From WTGA01 sp965214055 (GTDB lineage Bacteria; Pseudomonadota; Gammaproteobacteria; Arenicellales; Poriferihabitantaceae): a stretch of 64,000 nucleotides of DNA. The position numbers and the translations under genes are program-made. The DNA is taken from assembly GCA_965214055.1 (NCBI GenBank), contig OZ243931.1, forward strand, positions 62,001 to 126,000. The letters run 5' to 3'. The first letter of the stretch is position 1. Each line of letters opens with the position of its first letter. Shown here piece after piece: positions 9,181 to 17,859 of this stretch. A model generated the notes under the pieces. The model ran no database searches and was not told where the DNA came from. It saw nothing but the letters and a program-made list of their open reading frames with translations.

Positions 9181-10341
9181 TCATCCCCCGTACTCCCGCA
9201 ACAGGGTCCTGGAAATGATGTGCCGCTGTATTTCCGAGGTACCGTCCCAGATCCGGTCCAGCCGGGCATCCCGCCAGAGTCGCTCGATGGGCAGCTCCTC
9301 CATCAATCCCATCCCGCCATAAATCTGGATCGTGCTGTCCGCTGCCCGGCCCACCGCTTCGGACGCAAACAGCTTGGCGATGGCGGCGTCTTCATTACGC
9401 ATGCACCCCCGGTCTGCCTTGTCGGCGGCATCCATCACCAGCAGGTCAGCCGCCTTGAGGTCCACCGACATATCCGCCAGCTTGAAAGAGGTTCCCTGGA
9501 AACGACCGATGGATTGGCCAAACTGCTTGCGCTCCACGGCCCAGGTTGCCGCCAGTTCGATCAAACGCTCCATCTTTCCACAGGCCGCGGCCGCCACCCA
9601 GACTCTGCCCATCCGCAACCATTCATCGGCAAGCTCAAATCCCCCGTGTTCTTCCCCCAGGATTTTTCTTTCGTTCACCCGGCAATTGTCAAACGTCAAC
9701 TGCCAGGTGTGGTAGGCCCTCTGGGCCGCGCACCGGGGGCCCCGCTCAATGGTGAACCCGGGTATCCCCGCATCCACGAGGAAGCCGGTCACCCGTTTGC
9801 GCTCGCCTTTCGGTGTTTGCATGACTCCCGTTTGTGCAAACAGGATGGCGAAATCCGGCTTCACCGGGCTGCTGATAAAATGCTTCCTGCCGTTAATCAC
9901 GAATTCATCCCCGACCCGGGTTGCCCGGGTCTGCATGGACATGATATCCGAGCCGGCACCGGGTTCAGTCAGCGCAAAGACTTCTTTCTTTTCTCCCGTG
10001 ACACAGGGCAGCAGGTATTCATCCACCTGTTCCCCGGCGCAGCCCATGAGAATTTCTGATGGACGGTGGATGAATCCATGCAGGCCGTAGCTGGTTTTAC
10101 CGAGTTCGCGTTCAAGCAGGGCCAGGCACTTGTAATCCAGACCCCCGCCGCCGATGGATTCAGGAAGGTTGGGCGCATACAGTCCCATTTCGATGGCCCT
10201 GCGCTTGATTTGTGCCCCCAGTTCTTCGGGCACCTCCCCCGTCCGGTCTACTTCTGCTTCATGGGGCACCAGTTCCTGTTCGCGGAAAACGCGGATGGTT
10301 TCCACCAGCATGCGTTGTTCTTCAGTCAGGGGATAGTCCAT
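9181..10341 (-). CDS. acyl-CoA dehydrogenase, possibly acting on crotonobetainyl-/butyrobetainyl-CoA
   Basis: FAD-dependent acyl-CoA dehydrogenase of 386 residues starting at MDYPLTEEQRMLVETIRVF. The middle domain has FALTEPGAGSDIMSMQTRA and GRKHFISS. The C-terminal domain has AERKQFGQSIGRFQ-like sequence and IYGGMGLMEELPIERLWRD. The usual catalytic glutamate position near the C-terminus reads WDGTSEIQR, with Asp in place of Glu, as also occurs in some divergent family members. The ATG at 10341 gives the family N-terminus; the open frame extends 51 codons further without recognisable sequence. It is divergent from a CaiD-like hydratase and a carnitine dehydrogenase, so a role in gamma-butyrobetaine or crotonobetaine conversion is plausible but unproven. 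Confidence 0.8.
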   Translation of the reverse strand: MDYPLTEEQRMLVETIRVFREQELVPHEAEVDRTGEVPEELGAQIKRRAIEMGLYAPNLPESIGGGGLDYKCLALLERELGKTSYGLHGFIHRPSEILMGCAGEQVDEYLLPCVTGEKKEVFALTEPGAGSDIMSMQTRATRVGDEFVINGRKHFISSPVKPDFAILFAQTGVMQTPKGERKRVTGFLVDAGIPGFTIERGPRCAAQRAYHTWQLTFDNCRVNERKILGEEHGGFELADEWLRMGRVWVAAAACGKMERLIELAATWAVERKQFGQSIGRFQGTSFKLADMSVDLKAADLLVMDAADKADRGCMRNEDAAIAKLFASEAVGRAADSTIQIYGGMGLMEELPIERLWRDARLDRIWDGTSEIQRHIISRTLLREYGG

Positions 10342-10631
10342 GCGTTGCCACCAGCCGGTCATGTTGATATGGGGGCTATCATACCCCACTTGAGCGGATG
10401 TCCGACAACAGAGTTTTCGAACGGAAGGCGGGCCTGAACAACCAGATGGTTTTCCAGCGGGAAGTACGCCCCAAGACGGTAATTTTGGGATCATTGGATC
10501 ATGGATATGCTAGATTACCGCTTTCGGAGGAATGTGCGGACCGAAAGGGCCAGTGCCCCGGCTTCATCAATCGTCCCTTTGATTTTGCATCCAATCCCAG
10601 GAATTTCAGACCCAACCTTCAGAAAACCGTC
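10342..10631. other. divergent intergenic region, acyl-CoA dehydrogenase / caiD
   Basis: About 290 bases between divergent start codons, which should carry promoters for both sides. I found no box pair at good spacing that I would call, and no strong palindrome. Confidence 0.3.
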
Positions 10632-11444
10632 ATGACCAGTAAAAACCAGGACATCATTGCCATAGAAAACGGACCCATCTATGAAATCACCATCAATCGC
10701 CCCAAGGTCAATGCCATTGATACCCCAACCAGCCGGAAAATGGGCGAAGCGTTTGTCCACTTTCGGGACAACCCGGATTTGAGGGTATGCATTGTTACTG
10801 CCGCAGGGGACCGGATCTTTTCTGCGGGCTGGGATTTGAAGGCTCTGGATGGCGGCGACATCAACCTGGACAACTGGTGGGAAGATGAAGATGCCAGTCT
10901 GGGAGGGTTTGCGGGAATCACCGAGATCTGGGACCTGAACAAGCCCGTCATCGCCGCTCTCAACGGCCTGACCATTGGCGGAGGGTTTGAAATCGCCCTG
11001 GCCTGCGATTTGATCATTGCCGCGGAACACGTGGAATTTGCCCTGCCGGAACTGCCCCTCGGCATCATCCCGGATGCCGGCGCGATGCAGCGGCTGCCAC
11101 GGCGGCTTCCCTACAACATCGCGCTGGAAATGCTGTACCTGGGTCGGCGCATGTCGGCAGCAGAAGCGGCAGACTATGGCCTGGTCAACAAGGTGGTCCC
11201 CGCCAGCCAGCTGATGGATTCCGCCCGGGAATGGGCAAAACAGCTTGCGAAAGTCGCTCCTTTGGCCCTGCAGTCCATCAAGGAAGTGTTGCGGGCCACC
11301 GACGGGGAAAGCGTCCGCAACTCGTTTCATACCATGAGGACCGGTGATTTACCCATGTACCGTGACATGCTGCGTTCCGGAGATGCCGGGGAAGGCGTCA
11401 AGGCCTTTGTGGAAAAACGCAAACCCGATTTCAAGGGCAAGTAA
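10632..11444 (+). CDS. caiD: enoyl-CoA hydratase family, carnitinyl-CoA dehydratase-like
   Basis: Crotonase-fold protein of 270 residues resembling CaiD, which hydrates crotonobetainyl-CoA to L-carnitinyl-CoA. Features shared with CaiD are ITINRPKVNAIDTPTS, the oxyanion-hole segment FSAGWDLKALDGG, GFAGITEIWDLNKPVIAALNG, IGGGFEIALACD and FALPELPLGIIPDAGAMQRL, which carries a conserved Glu. The ATG at 10632 matches the family N-terminus; the frame extends upstream without family sequence. It lies 17 bp before a second carnitine dehydrogenase gene. Assignment to carnitine rather than another short acyl-CoA is supported by sequence pattern and context. Confidence 0.8.
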   Translation: MTSKNQDIIAIENGPIYEITINRPKVNAIDTPTSRKMGEAFVHFRDNPDLRVCIVTAAGDRIFSAGWDLKALDGGDINLDNWWEDEDASLGGFAGITEIWDLNKPVIAALNGLTIGGGFEIALACDLIIAAEHVEFALPELPLGIIPDAGAMQRLPRRLPYNIALEMLYLGRRMSAAEAADYGLVNKVVPASQLMDSAREWAKQLAKVAPLALQSIKEVLRATDGESVRNSFHTMRTGDLPMYRDMLRSGDAGEGVKAFVEKRKPDFKGK

Positions 11445-11461
11445 CGAGTAAGGAGGCACCC

Positions 11462-12412
11462 ATGATTGATCATGACCCGGCCGCAGTCAAAAAAGTCACC
11501 TGCATTGGTGCTGGCCCCATCGGTGGCGGCTGGACCGCCCACTACCTGGCCAGGGGCTATCACGTGACCACGTACCTGCATGATGCCTCGGAGATCGGAC
11601 CACTGACAGCATTGCTGGATACAGCCTGGGAAAGTCTTTGCAGGATTGGCCTGGGAGACGGGGCCTCCAGGGACAATTTCCGATGGACCACCTCCCTTAA
11701 AGAGGCGGTCGAGGACACCGAATTTGTCCAGGAAAGCGTTCCGGAAGTTCTCGCACTCAAACAGGACCTGTACCAGACCCTTGGAGAAATCGTGGACCCC
11801 CGTACAGTCATCGCATCAAGCACATCCGGGCTTTCCATGTCGGATATACAGGCGAAATGCAGTACCCCTGAACGCACGGTGGTAGCACATCCGTTCAACC
11901 CTCCCTACCTGCTGCCGCTGGTGGAAATGATCGGGGGCCACCAAACCAGTCCTGAAGCGGTGGCCTGGACTGAACAGTTTTACAAAGCGGCCGGCAAGGT
12001 TCCGCTGGTGATGAAAAAGGAAATCCCCGGATTTATTGCGACACGGTTACAGGAAGCCATCTGGCGGGAAGCGCTGCACATGGTGGTCAATGGGGAAGCG
12101 ACCGTCGAGCAAATCGATCAGGCTGTGGTCAACGGACCGGGGCCGCGCTGGGCCCTGATGGGTCCCTGCGAAATATTCCACATCGGAGGAGGCGAAGGCG
12201 GCATGGCCTATTGCCTGGACCAGTTCGGGCCGGCCCTTGAATTGCCCTGGACCCGGCTGGTTGCCCCGGAGCTGACCCCCGCCCTCCGCGATGCCATGGT
12301 CGATGGCTGTGAAGCAATGTGCCAGGGGGCGGATTTTTCCGAATTGAGCCGAAAACTCAACGATGGACTGGTCGAGATCGCAAGAATCAAGGAACACAAG
12401 GCCGGTGAGTGA
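11462..12412 (+). CDS. second carnitine 3-dehydrogenase-like protein
   Basis: Complete 316-residue NAD-dependent dehydrogenase of the 3-hydroxyacyl-CoA dehydrogenase family, homologous to the truncated gene at 1-769. It shows CIGAGPIGGGWTAHYLARGY, EFVQESVPE, IASSTSGLSMSDIQ, AHPFNPPYLLPLVEMIGG, EAIWREALHMVVNGEATV and HIGGGEGGMAYCLDQFGPAL. A strong Shine-Dalgarno (AAGGAGG) precedes the ATG at 11462. It follows the CaiD-like gene directly, so carnitine made by hydration could be oxidised next. The two paralogues differ clearly in sequence, which suggests different substrates or regulation rather than recent duplication. Confidence 0.8.
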   Translation: MIDHDPAAVKKVTCIGAGPIGGGWTAHYLARGYHVTTYLHDASEIGPLTALLDTAWESLCRIGLGDGASRDNFRWTTSLKEAVEDTEFVQESVPEVLALKQDLYQTLGEIVDPRTVIASSTSGLSMSDIQAKCSTPERTVVAHPFNPPYLLPLVEMIGGHQTSPEAVAWTEQFYKAAGKVPLVMKKEIPGFIATRLQEAIWREALHMVVNGEATVEQIDQAVVNGPGPRWALMGPCEIFHIGGGEGGMAYCLDQFGPALELPWTRLVAPELTPALRDAMVDGCEAMCQGADFSELSRKLNDGLVEIARIKEHKAGE

Positions 12413-12514
12413 CCGGGATGGACCACTTTTCGGATCATTTTTCCCAAAAACCGGGGAGAAGACGGGCCGGTCTCGACCCGGTTTCGGGAACCTCTCCATT
12501 GATTTCCATTTTTC

Positions 12515-12553
12515 CATTAATGCGATTTGACATTATCATGTGATTCATTAATG
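12515..12553 (+). promoter_or_regulatory. paired palindromic CATTAATG sites around a -35 box
   Basis: The 8-bp palindrome CATTAATG occurs at 12515-12522 and again at 12546-12553, extended there to a 10-bp palindrome, with 31 bp between equivalent bases (about three helical turns). The two copies bracket the TTGACA box of the importer operon promoter. This is a plausible dimer operator; the regulator is unknown. Confidence 0.4.
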
Positions 12554-12576
12554 ATTGCCGGGTTCATACTTATAAT
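12527..12576 (+). promoter_or_regulatory. promoter region of the first Dpp-type importer operon
   Basis: A perfect TTGACA at 12527-12532 is followed after 17 bases by AATGAT (12550-12555). A perfect TATAAT lies further down at 12571-12576. The two consensus boxes are 38 bases apart and cannot belong to one promoter, so two overlapping starts are possible. The binding-protein gene begins at 12660. Confidence 0.45.
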
Positions 12577-12659
12577 GAAATCCTAAAACCTGTCATATTG
12601 ACCACAGTCTGGTGGCCAACTCAACATCTTTCATCTCCATATCCGAGGAAAACAAGCCA

Positions 12660-14258
12660 ATGACATTAGAGACCGAAATCAAGAAACTTCAAAAAAAGGT
12701 TTCCGAAAACCAAATGAGCCGGCGACGCTTCATGCAGGGCGCCATGGCCCTGGGCGTGGGCGCAATCGCTCCCACGCTGTACAGTGAAGCCGCGAATGCT
12801 GCCCCAAAAATGGGAGGGGTCTACCGGATGGGCCTGGGCGGCGCCAACACCGGGGACTCCCTGGACCCCGAAAACAATGGCGATGTATTCATGATCAACA
12901 TGAACCAAGGGTGTGTTCGTAACGCACTGGTGGAGGTCAATCCCAGCGGACAGGCGGTTCCCGAACTTGCGGAATCTCTCGAACCGTCGGCCGATGCATC
13001 GGTCTGGCGGGTCAAGCTGAAACCCGGGGTGACCTTTCACGATGGCAAAGACCTGACCCCGGACGATGTCATCGCATCCATTGAGCACCACCGGGGACCG
13101 GAATCCACCTCCGCAGCAAAATCCGTGGCGGAATCCATGGGAGAAATCACCAAGGACGGGGACACCGTGGTGTTTACCCTGGAAAGCGGAAACGCTGATT
13201 TTCCCTATCTGCTCAGCGACTACCACATCCTGATGGGGCCGGTTGACGATACCGGAAAGGTGGACTGGATGTCTGGTCATGGTACCGGCCCGTACAAGGT
13301 GGTTGAGTTCGAACCGGGGGTCCGGGCGACCATGGTGCGCAATGAAAACTACTTCAAGGAAGGCGAAGGCAACTTTGACGAAGTGCATATCACTGCGATC
13401 AACGATACCGCGGCACGGATGAATGCCATGGTGACCGGCCAGGTGGATGCCATCGCCCGCTGTGACCTGAAAACTGCGGGTCTGCTGGAGAACAAGCCGG
13501 ATGTGGATGTCCTCCAGGTACCCGGCACCAAGCACTTCACGTATCCCATGGATATGCGTGCGGCACCGTTTGACAACAACGATGTGCGGATGGCGCTGAA
13601 ATACGGGATTGACCGGCAGGGCTTCGTGAATACCGTTCTGCGCGGTTATGGTTCCGTAGGCAACGACCATCCGATTTCTGCCAGCCAGAATTACCATGCC
13701 AAGGACCTGCCACAGCGCGAATACGATATTGAAAAGGCAAAGTGGCACCTGAAACAGGCTGGTATGGAGTCCCTGGACCTTGAAATATCGGCGTCGGATG
13801 CTGCGTTTGGGGGAGCGGTCGATGCGACCGAACTGTATGCGGAGCAACTCAAGCCCGCAGGCATCAACCTGACCGTCAAACGCGTTTCCCCGGATGGGTA
13901 CTGGGACAATGTATGGATGCAGGTTCCGTGGAGTGCCTGTTACTGGGGTGGACGGCCCACTGCAGACTGGATGTTCACCATTGGCTACAAGGCTGGCGGG
14001 AACTGGACGGACTCCTTCTGGAACCATGCGCGCTTTGAAGAACTGCTTATTGCAGGACGCGCTGAGTTGGATGATGCCAAGCGCAACGACATCTACGTTG
14101 AAATGCAGACCATCGTCAGCAATGAAGGCGGTGTGATCGTTCCCTGCTTCGCCAACAACGTCGATGCAGCCTCCACCGCAATGGGAAAACCGGACAAAAT
14201 TGCGGGCAACTGGGAACTTGATGGAGGGCGCAGTGCCGCCCGCTGGTGGTTTGCATGA
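12660..14258 (+). CDS. ABC transporter substrate-binding protein, family 5 (DppA-like), Tat-exported
   Basis: Solute-binding protein family 5, 532 residues, of the dipeptide/oligopeptide/nickel type. The N-terminus MTLETEIKKLQ leads to a twin-arginine signal (MSRRRFMQGAMALGVGA) and an AxA site near EAANAAPKMGG. The mature part has GLGGANTGDSLDPENNGD and VSPDGYWDNVWM. The start at 12660 has GAGGA upstream; a GTG 16 codons earlier is also in frame. The gene opens an importer operon and is separated from the permease genes by an intrinsic terminator. Context suggests uptake of a carnitine-related or other amine compound, but family 5 proteins bind many ligands. Confidence 0.85.
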   Translation: MTLETEIKKLQKKVSENQMSRRRFMQGAMALGVGAIAPTLYSEAANAAPKMGGVYRMGLGGANTGDSLDPENNGDVFMINMNQGCVRNALVEVNPSGQAVPELAESLEPSADASVWRVKLKPGVTFHDGKDLTPDDVIASIEHHRGPESTSAAKSVAESMGEITKDGDTVVFTLESGNADFPYLLSDYHILMGPVDDTGKVDWMSGHGTGPYKVVEFEPGVRATMVRNENYFKEGEGNFDEVHITAINDTAARMNAMVTGQVDAIARCDLKTAGLLENKPDVDVLQVPGTKHFTYPMDMRAAPFDNNDVRMALKYGIDRQGFVNTVLRGYGSVGNDHPISASQNYHAKDLPQREYDIEKAKWHLKQAGMESLDLEISASDAAFGGAVDATELYAEQLKPAGINLTVKRVSPDGYWDNVWMQVPWSACYWGGRPTADWMFTIGYKAGGNWTDSFWNHARFEELLIAGRAELDDAKRNDIYVEMQTIVSNEGGVIVPCFANNVDAASTAMGKPDKIAGNWELDGGRSAARWWFA

Positions 14259-14278
14259 TCGCTGGTGGTTTGCATGAT
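14241..14278 (+). repeat. perfect 19-bp tandem duplication over the stop codon of the binding-protein gene
   Basis: The 19-mer CGCTGGTGGTTTGCATGAT occurs twice without mismatch, at 14241-14259 and 14260-14278. The first copy encodes the last residues (RWWFA) and the stop codon of the binding protein; the second lies in the untranslated region. It looks like a recent slip or micro-duplication. Confidence 0.9.
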
Positions 14279-14321
14279 GAAGTGACTGTTCTTAGCCACG
14301 TACTCATCATGCGGTAAAGAT

Positions 14322-14354
14322 AAAAGGCGGCCAGGTTTGTCTGGCCGCTTTTTT
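14322..14354 (+). terminator. intrinsic terminator inside the importer operon
   Basis: A perfect 8-bp GC-rich stem (GCGGCCAG 14327-14334 with CTGGCCGC 14341-14348) with a 6-base loop is followed by six T residues, and a run of A precedes it. It sits between the binding-protein gene and the permease genes, where partial termination would give excess binding protein over membrane components. Confidence 0.9.
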
Positions 14355-14382
14355 CCTGCTGTTCCAATCCTGTTAGTCTTCA

Positions 14383-15342
14383 ATGAGCAATTCACTGTTT
14401 GTAATGATCGCCAAGCGTATCGGTCTTGGCTTCTTTACATTGCTCGCCATCTCCCTGCTGATTACCGTTGGCGTTGAGGCCCTGTCCGGCGACATCTGTA
14501 CCGCCATCCTTGGCCAGATGGCCTCTGAGGAGACCGTCGCCGCCTGCCACGCACGATTGGATTTGGACCGTCCGGTCATGGTTCGCTATATCGAGTGGCT
14601 GGTTAATTTCGTACAGGGAGACATGGGTCGTTCCATGGCCAATGACCGGACGGTCGTCGAACTCGTCAGCGCAAGAATCGGCAATACGCTGTACCTGGCT
14701 GCGTTTTCTTCCATGGTGGCCATTCCATTGGGCATTGCCCTGGGAGTGGTGGCCGCCCTGTACCGGAATACCGGATTTGATCGCGGTATTTCCGTCACGA
14801 CCCTGAGCACAATTTCCGTTCCGGATTTCTTTGTTGCCTATATCCTGATGGCCCTGTTTGCGGTGAACTTCAGTATTTTTCCCGCCATTTCAAATGTTTC
14901 GAGCAGCATGGGATTTTGGGAGCGGGCCTATGTCTCCGCCCTGCCCGTGTTGACACTGACCCTGATCTCCATCGCACACCTGATGCGGATGACCCGGGCA
15001 TCCATTGTCAATCTGCTGGCCAGCCCGTACATTGAAATGGCCAAGCTCAAGGGCATCAAACCCGGCCGGGTGATTGTCAAACATGCCCTGCCCAACGCCT
15101 GGGCACCGATTATCCAGGTGGTCATCCTGAACATCGCATTCATGGTGGTCGGGGTCGTGATCATTGAAGTGGTGTTTGTCTATCCCGGTTTGGGGGCGCT
15201 CATGGTGGACTCGGTGCAGCTTCGAAACATGCCCGTCGTCCAGGCAACCGCCATGATTTTTGCTTCCGCGTATGTCCTGCTCAACCTGTTGGCGGATGTG
15301 CTGGCTATTCTCGCCAACCCGAGACTGAGACACCGGAGGTAG
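14383..15342 (+). CDS. ABC transporter permease, DppB-type
   Basis: Inner-membrane permease of 319 residues. It has the DppB N-terminal span (KRIGLGFFTLLAISLLITV), the CHARLDLDRPVMVRYIEWL segment, several further spans and the coupling loop MAKLKGIKPGRVIVKHALPN. VVFVYPGLGALMVDSV-like sequence precedes the last helix. It lies two bases before the DppC-type gene and would form the membrane channel with it. No obvious Shine-Dalgarno stands before the ATG at 14383. Confidence 0.9.
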   Translation: MSNSLFVMIAKRIGLGFFTLLAISLLITVGVEALSGDICTAILGQMASEETVAACHARLDLDRPVMVRYIEWLVNFVQGDMGRSMANDRTVVELVSARIGNTLYLAAFSSMVAIPLGIALGVVAALYRNTGFDRGISVTTLSTISVPDFFVAYILMALFAVNFSIFPAISNVSSSMGFWERAYVSALPVLTLTLISIAHLMRMTRASIVNLLASPYIEMAKLKGIKPGRVIVKHALPNAWAPIIQVVILNIAFMVVGVVIIEVVFVYPGLGALMVDSVQLRNMPVVQATAMIFASAYVLLNLLADVLAILANPRLRHRR

Positions 15343-15344
15343 CC

Positions 15345-16175
15345 ATGGTTATTCTTGAATTCGTCCGGAGCCTGAACTGGAGTGCCCGGGTTGGGCTGGG
15401 AATTATCCTGTTCTTTTCCTTCTGTGCCGCCTTTGCCCCCTGGATTGCCCCCTATGGAGAGAGTGAAATTGTCGGGGATGTCTGGGAGCCCATCGGTGGC
15501 GAGTTTATATTCGGGACGGACATCATTGGCCGGGATATGCTTTCCCGGTTGATTTTTGGTGCCCGCAATACCATTGTGCTGGCCCTGCTGACCACCGCGT
15601 GCTCGTTTACCCTGGGGGCATTGATGGGGTTTTTGGCAGCGACCATGGGAGGCTGGATGGACCAGGTTCTCAGCCGTATCGTGGACATTATCATTTCCGT
15701 CCCCACCCTGATTTGCGCCCTCATCGTGGTGTCCGCCGTGGGAACCTCCTTTTTTGTCCTGGCCACCGTCATCGGTATTATCTATGCCATGCCCGTCTAC
15801 CGGATCGCTAGGGCCGTGGCCATGGATGTGGAGGTCATGGATTACGTGGAAGCGGCCCGATTGCGTGGCGAAGGGCTGTGGTGGATCATGAAGCGGGAAA
15901 TCCTCCCGAACACGATGACCCCCCTGGCTGCCGAGTTTGGATTGCGGTTCTGTTTCGTCTTTCTCCTGATCAGCGGATTGAGCTTTCTGGGCCTCGGTCT
16001 GCAGCCTCCCCTGGCAGACTGGGGAGCGATGGTCCGGTCCAATTCGGAAGGCATCGCCTGGGGATATCTCCACCCCCTGATTCCAGCAGCCTGTATTGCC
16101 CTGCTGACAATTGGAATCAACCTGCTGGTGGATTCCCTGGTTCACAAGGCCAGCGGCCTGCGCGACGACCATTAG
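15345..16175 (+). CDS. ABC transporter permease, DppC-type
   Basis: Second permease of the importer, 276 residues. It shows the DppC marks: an N-terminal span, FIFGTDIIGRDMLSRLIFGA, several hydrophobic helices, the coupling loop EAARLRGEGLWWIMKREILP, and a C-terminal FLGLGLQPPLADWGAMV. The ATG at 15345 has GGAGG directly upstream, overlapping the end of the previous gene. It pairs with the DppB-type protein and is followed after 8 bases by the fused ATPase gene. Confidence 0.92.
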   Translation: MVILEFVRSLNWSARVGLGIILFFSFCAAFAPWIAPYGESEIVGDVWEPIGGEFIFGTDIIGRDMLSRLIFGARNTIVLALLTTACSFTLGALMGFLAATMGGWMDQVLSRIVDIIISVPTLICALIVVSAVGTSFFVLATVIGIIYAMPVYRIARAVAMDVEVMDYVEAARLRGEGLWWIMKREILPNTMTPLAAEFGLRFCFVFLLISGLSFLGLGLQPPLADWGAMVRSNSEGIAWGYLHPLIPAACIALLTIGINLLVDSLVHKASGLRDDH

Positions 16176-16183
16176 GATATGCC

Positions 16184-17830
16184 ATGACTGACCCACTGCT
16201 GGAAATGAAGGATGTTTTGATTGAGGCAGACATCGAGGGCCACTGGACGCCCATTGTCAACCACCTTTCCATGACATTGCAGCGGGGAGAGATTATTGGC
16301 CTGATCGGGGAATCCGGAGCGGGGAAATCCACGTTCGGCCTGTGTGCACTGGGGTATACCAAGCCCGGGTGCCGGATCGCCTCCGGCTCCATCAGGCTGG
16401 ATGGCGTCGAACTGGTGGGTCAGCCTGAATCAGCGCTTCGGAATATCCGGGGGAATAAAGTCGCGTATGTCGCCCAAAGTGCGGCGGCTTCCTTCAATCC
16501 GGCCCATACCCTCCTGGAACAGTTTGCCGAAGCCCCGGTGCAGCATGGAAAAATGAAAATGTCCGAAGCGGCAGTACGGGGACGTGAACTGTACGCTCAA
16601 CTGGACCTGCCCGAACCGGACACCATCGGAGAGCGGTATCCCCACCAGGTTTCCGGAGGGCAGTTGCAACGGGCCATGACCGCCATGGCCCTTGGCAGCA
16701 ACCCGGACATCATCATTTTCGACGAGCCCACCACCGCACTGGATGTGACCACCCAGATCGAAGTGCTTTCTGCGATCAAGGAAGCGGTCAAGGCAAGAAA
16801 TGTAGCCGGTATCTATATCACCCACGATCTGGCGGTGGTTGCACAAATGGCGGACCGGATCATGGTGCTCCGGTATGGCGACCTGGTTGAGGAAGGCGAT
16901 GCGAGGAAAATGCTGGCCAACCCCCGGGAGGATTACACGCGCCGGCTGTTGGCGGTGCGCAGCCTCAGGGAACAAAAGAGCCACGACGAGGACATTCATG
17001 TTCTTCTCGAAGTCGACGACGTCACTGCCCGCTATCCCGGAACGAGCATAGATGTACTCAAAAACATCTCCGTCAAAGTCGAAAAAGGCAAGACCGTGGC
17101 CGTTGTGGGGGAGTCCGGAAGCGGAAAAAGTACCCTGGCACGGGTTATTACCGGATTGCTCCCGCCTGCCGCCGGCAAGGTGGTTTTCAAAGGCGAATCA
17201 CTGCCCCCGAGTCTGAAGGAAAAATCCAAGGAGAACCTGCGCTCCATCCAGATGATCTACCAGATGGCGGATGTGGCGATGAATCCCCGGCAGAAAATCC
17301 GGGAGATTATTGGTCGCCCCGTAGAATTCTACCTCGGCAAAACCGGGGATGAAAACGAAGCGAGGATTCATGAACTGCTGAAACAGATCGAAATTCCCGA
17401 CCATTATATTGACCGGTTTCCGGCCCAGTTGTCCGGGGGCGAAAAACAGCGGATCTGTATTGCACGGGCGTTGGCGGCGGAGCCTGAACTGATCATCTGC
17501 GACGAAGTGACCTCCGCCCTGGACCAATTGGTGGCGGAAGGCATTCTGGACCTATTGCAAAACCTGCAGAATGAATTGAATATTTCATACCTGTTCATTA
17601 CCCATGACCTGGCCACAGTCAAGGCCATTGCCGATGACATTGTGGTCATGTACCAGGGGGGTATTGTCGAACAGGGCCCCAAACAGCAAATCCTGGATCC
17701 ACCTTACGAAGATTACACGGAACTGTTGCTGTCATCGGTTCCGGAAATGGACCCGGACTGGATGGATGGACTGGTAGAGCGTCGGCGCCGGGGGGAAGCT
17801 CCCACCGCAGATACCCTGCGATCACGCTGA
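16184..17830 (+). CDS. fused DppD-DppF ATPase of the importer
   Basis: A 548-residue protein with two complete ABC nucleotide-binding domains. The first (about residues 5-260) has Walker A GESGAGKST (42-50), signature VSGGQLQRAM and Walker B IIIFDEPTTALD. The second (about 285-535) has Walker A GESGSGKST, signature LSGGEKQRICIARAL and Walker B LIICDEVTSALD. In E. coli DppD and DppF are separate, so one chain here provides both ATPase halves. The ATG at 16184 lies 8 bases after the permease stop; the frame runs upstream into that gene without family sequence. Confidence 0.92.
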   Translation: MTDPLLEMKDVLIEADIEGHWTPIVNHLSMTLQRGEIIGLIGESGAGKSTFGLCALGYTKPGCRIASGSIRLDGVELVGQPESALRNIRGNKVAYVAQSAAASFNPAHTLLEQFAEAPVQHGKMKMSEAAVRGRELYAQLDLPEPDTIGERYPHQVSGGQLQRAMTAMALGSNPDIIIFDEPTTALDVTTQIEVLSAIKEAVKARNVAGIYITHDLAVVAQMADRIMVLRYGDLVEEGDARKMLANPREDYTRRLLAVRSLREQKSHDEDIHVLLEVDDVTARYPGTSIDVLKNISVKVEKGKTVAVVGESGSGKSTLARVITGLLPPAAGKVVFKGESLPPSLKEKSKENLRSIQMIYQMADVAMNPRQKIREIIGRPVEFYLGKTGDENEARIHELLKQIEIPDHYIDRFPAQLSGGEKQRICIARALAAEPELIICDEVTSALDQLVAEGILDLLQNLQNELNISYLFITHDLATVKAIADDIVVMYQGGIVEQGPKQQILDPPYEDYTELLLSSVPEMDPDWMDGLVERRRRGEAPTADTLRSR

Positions 17831-17859
17831 CCAGCCGAACCGGGGATTCCCCCGGAAAG

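Noticed and set aside
12666..14027. 453-codon minus-strand frame opposite the first binding protein
   Set aside because: Antisense shadow of a clear family 5 binding protein; His/Gly/Val-rich without motifs.
17840..17855. CCGGGG/CCCCGG hairpin between convergent genes as a terminator
   Set aside because: A 6-bp stem with a 4-base loop but no T-tract on either strand, so it is too weak to call.
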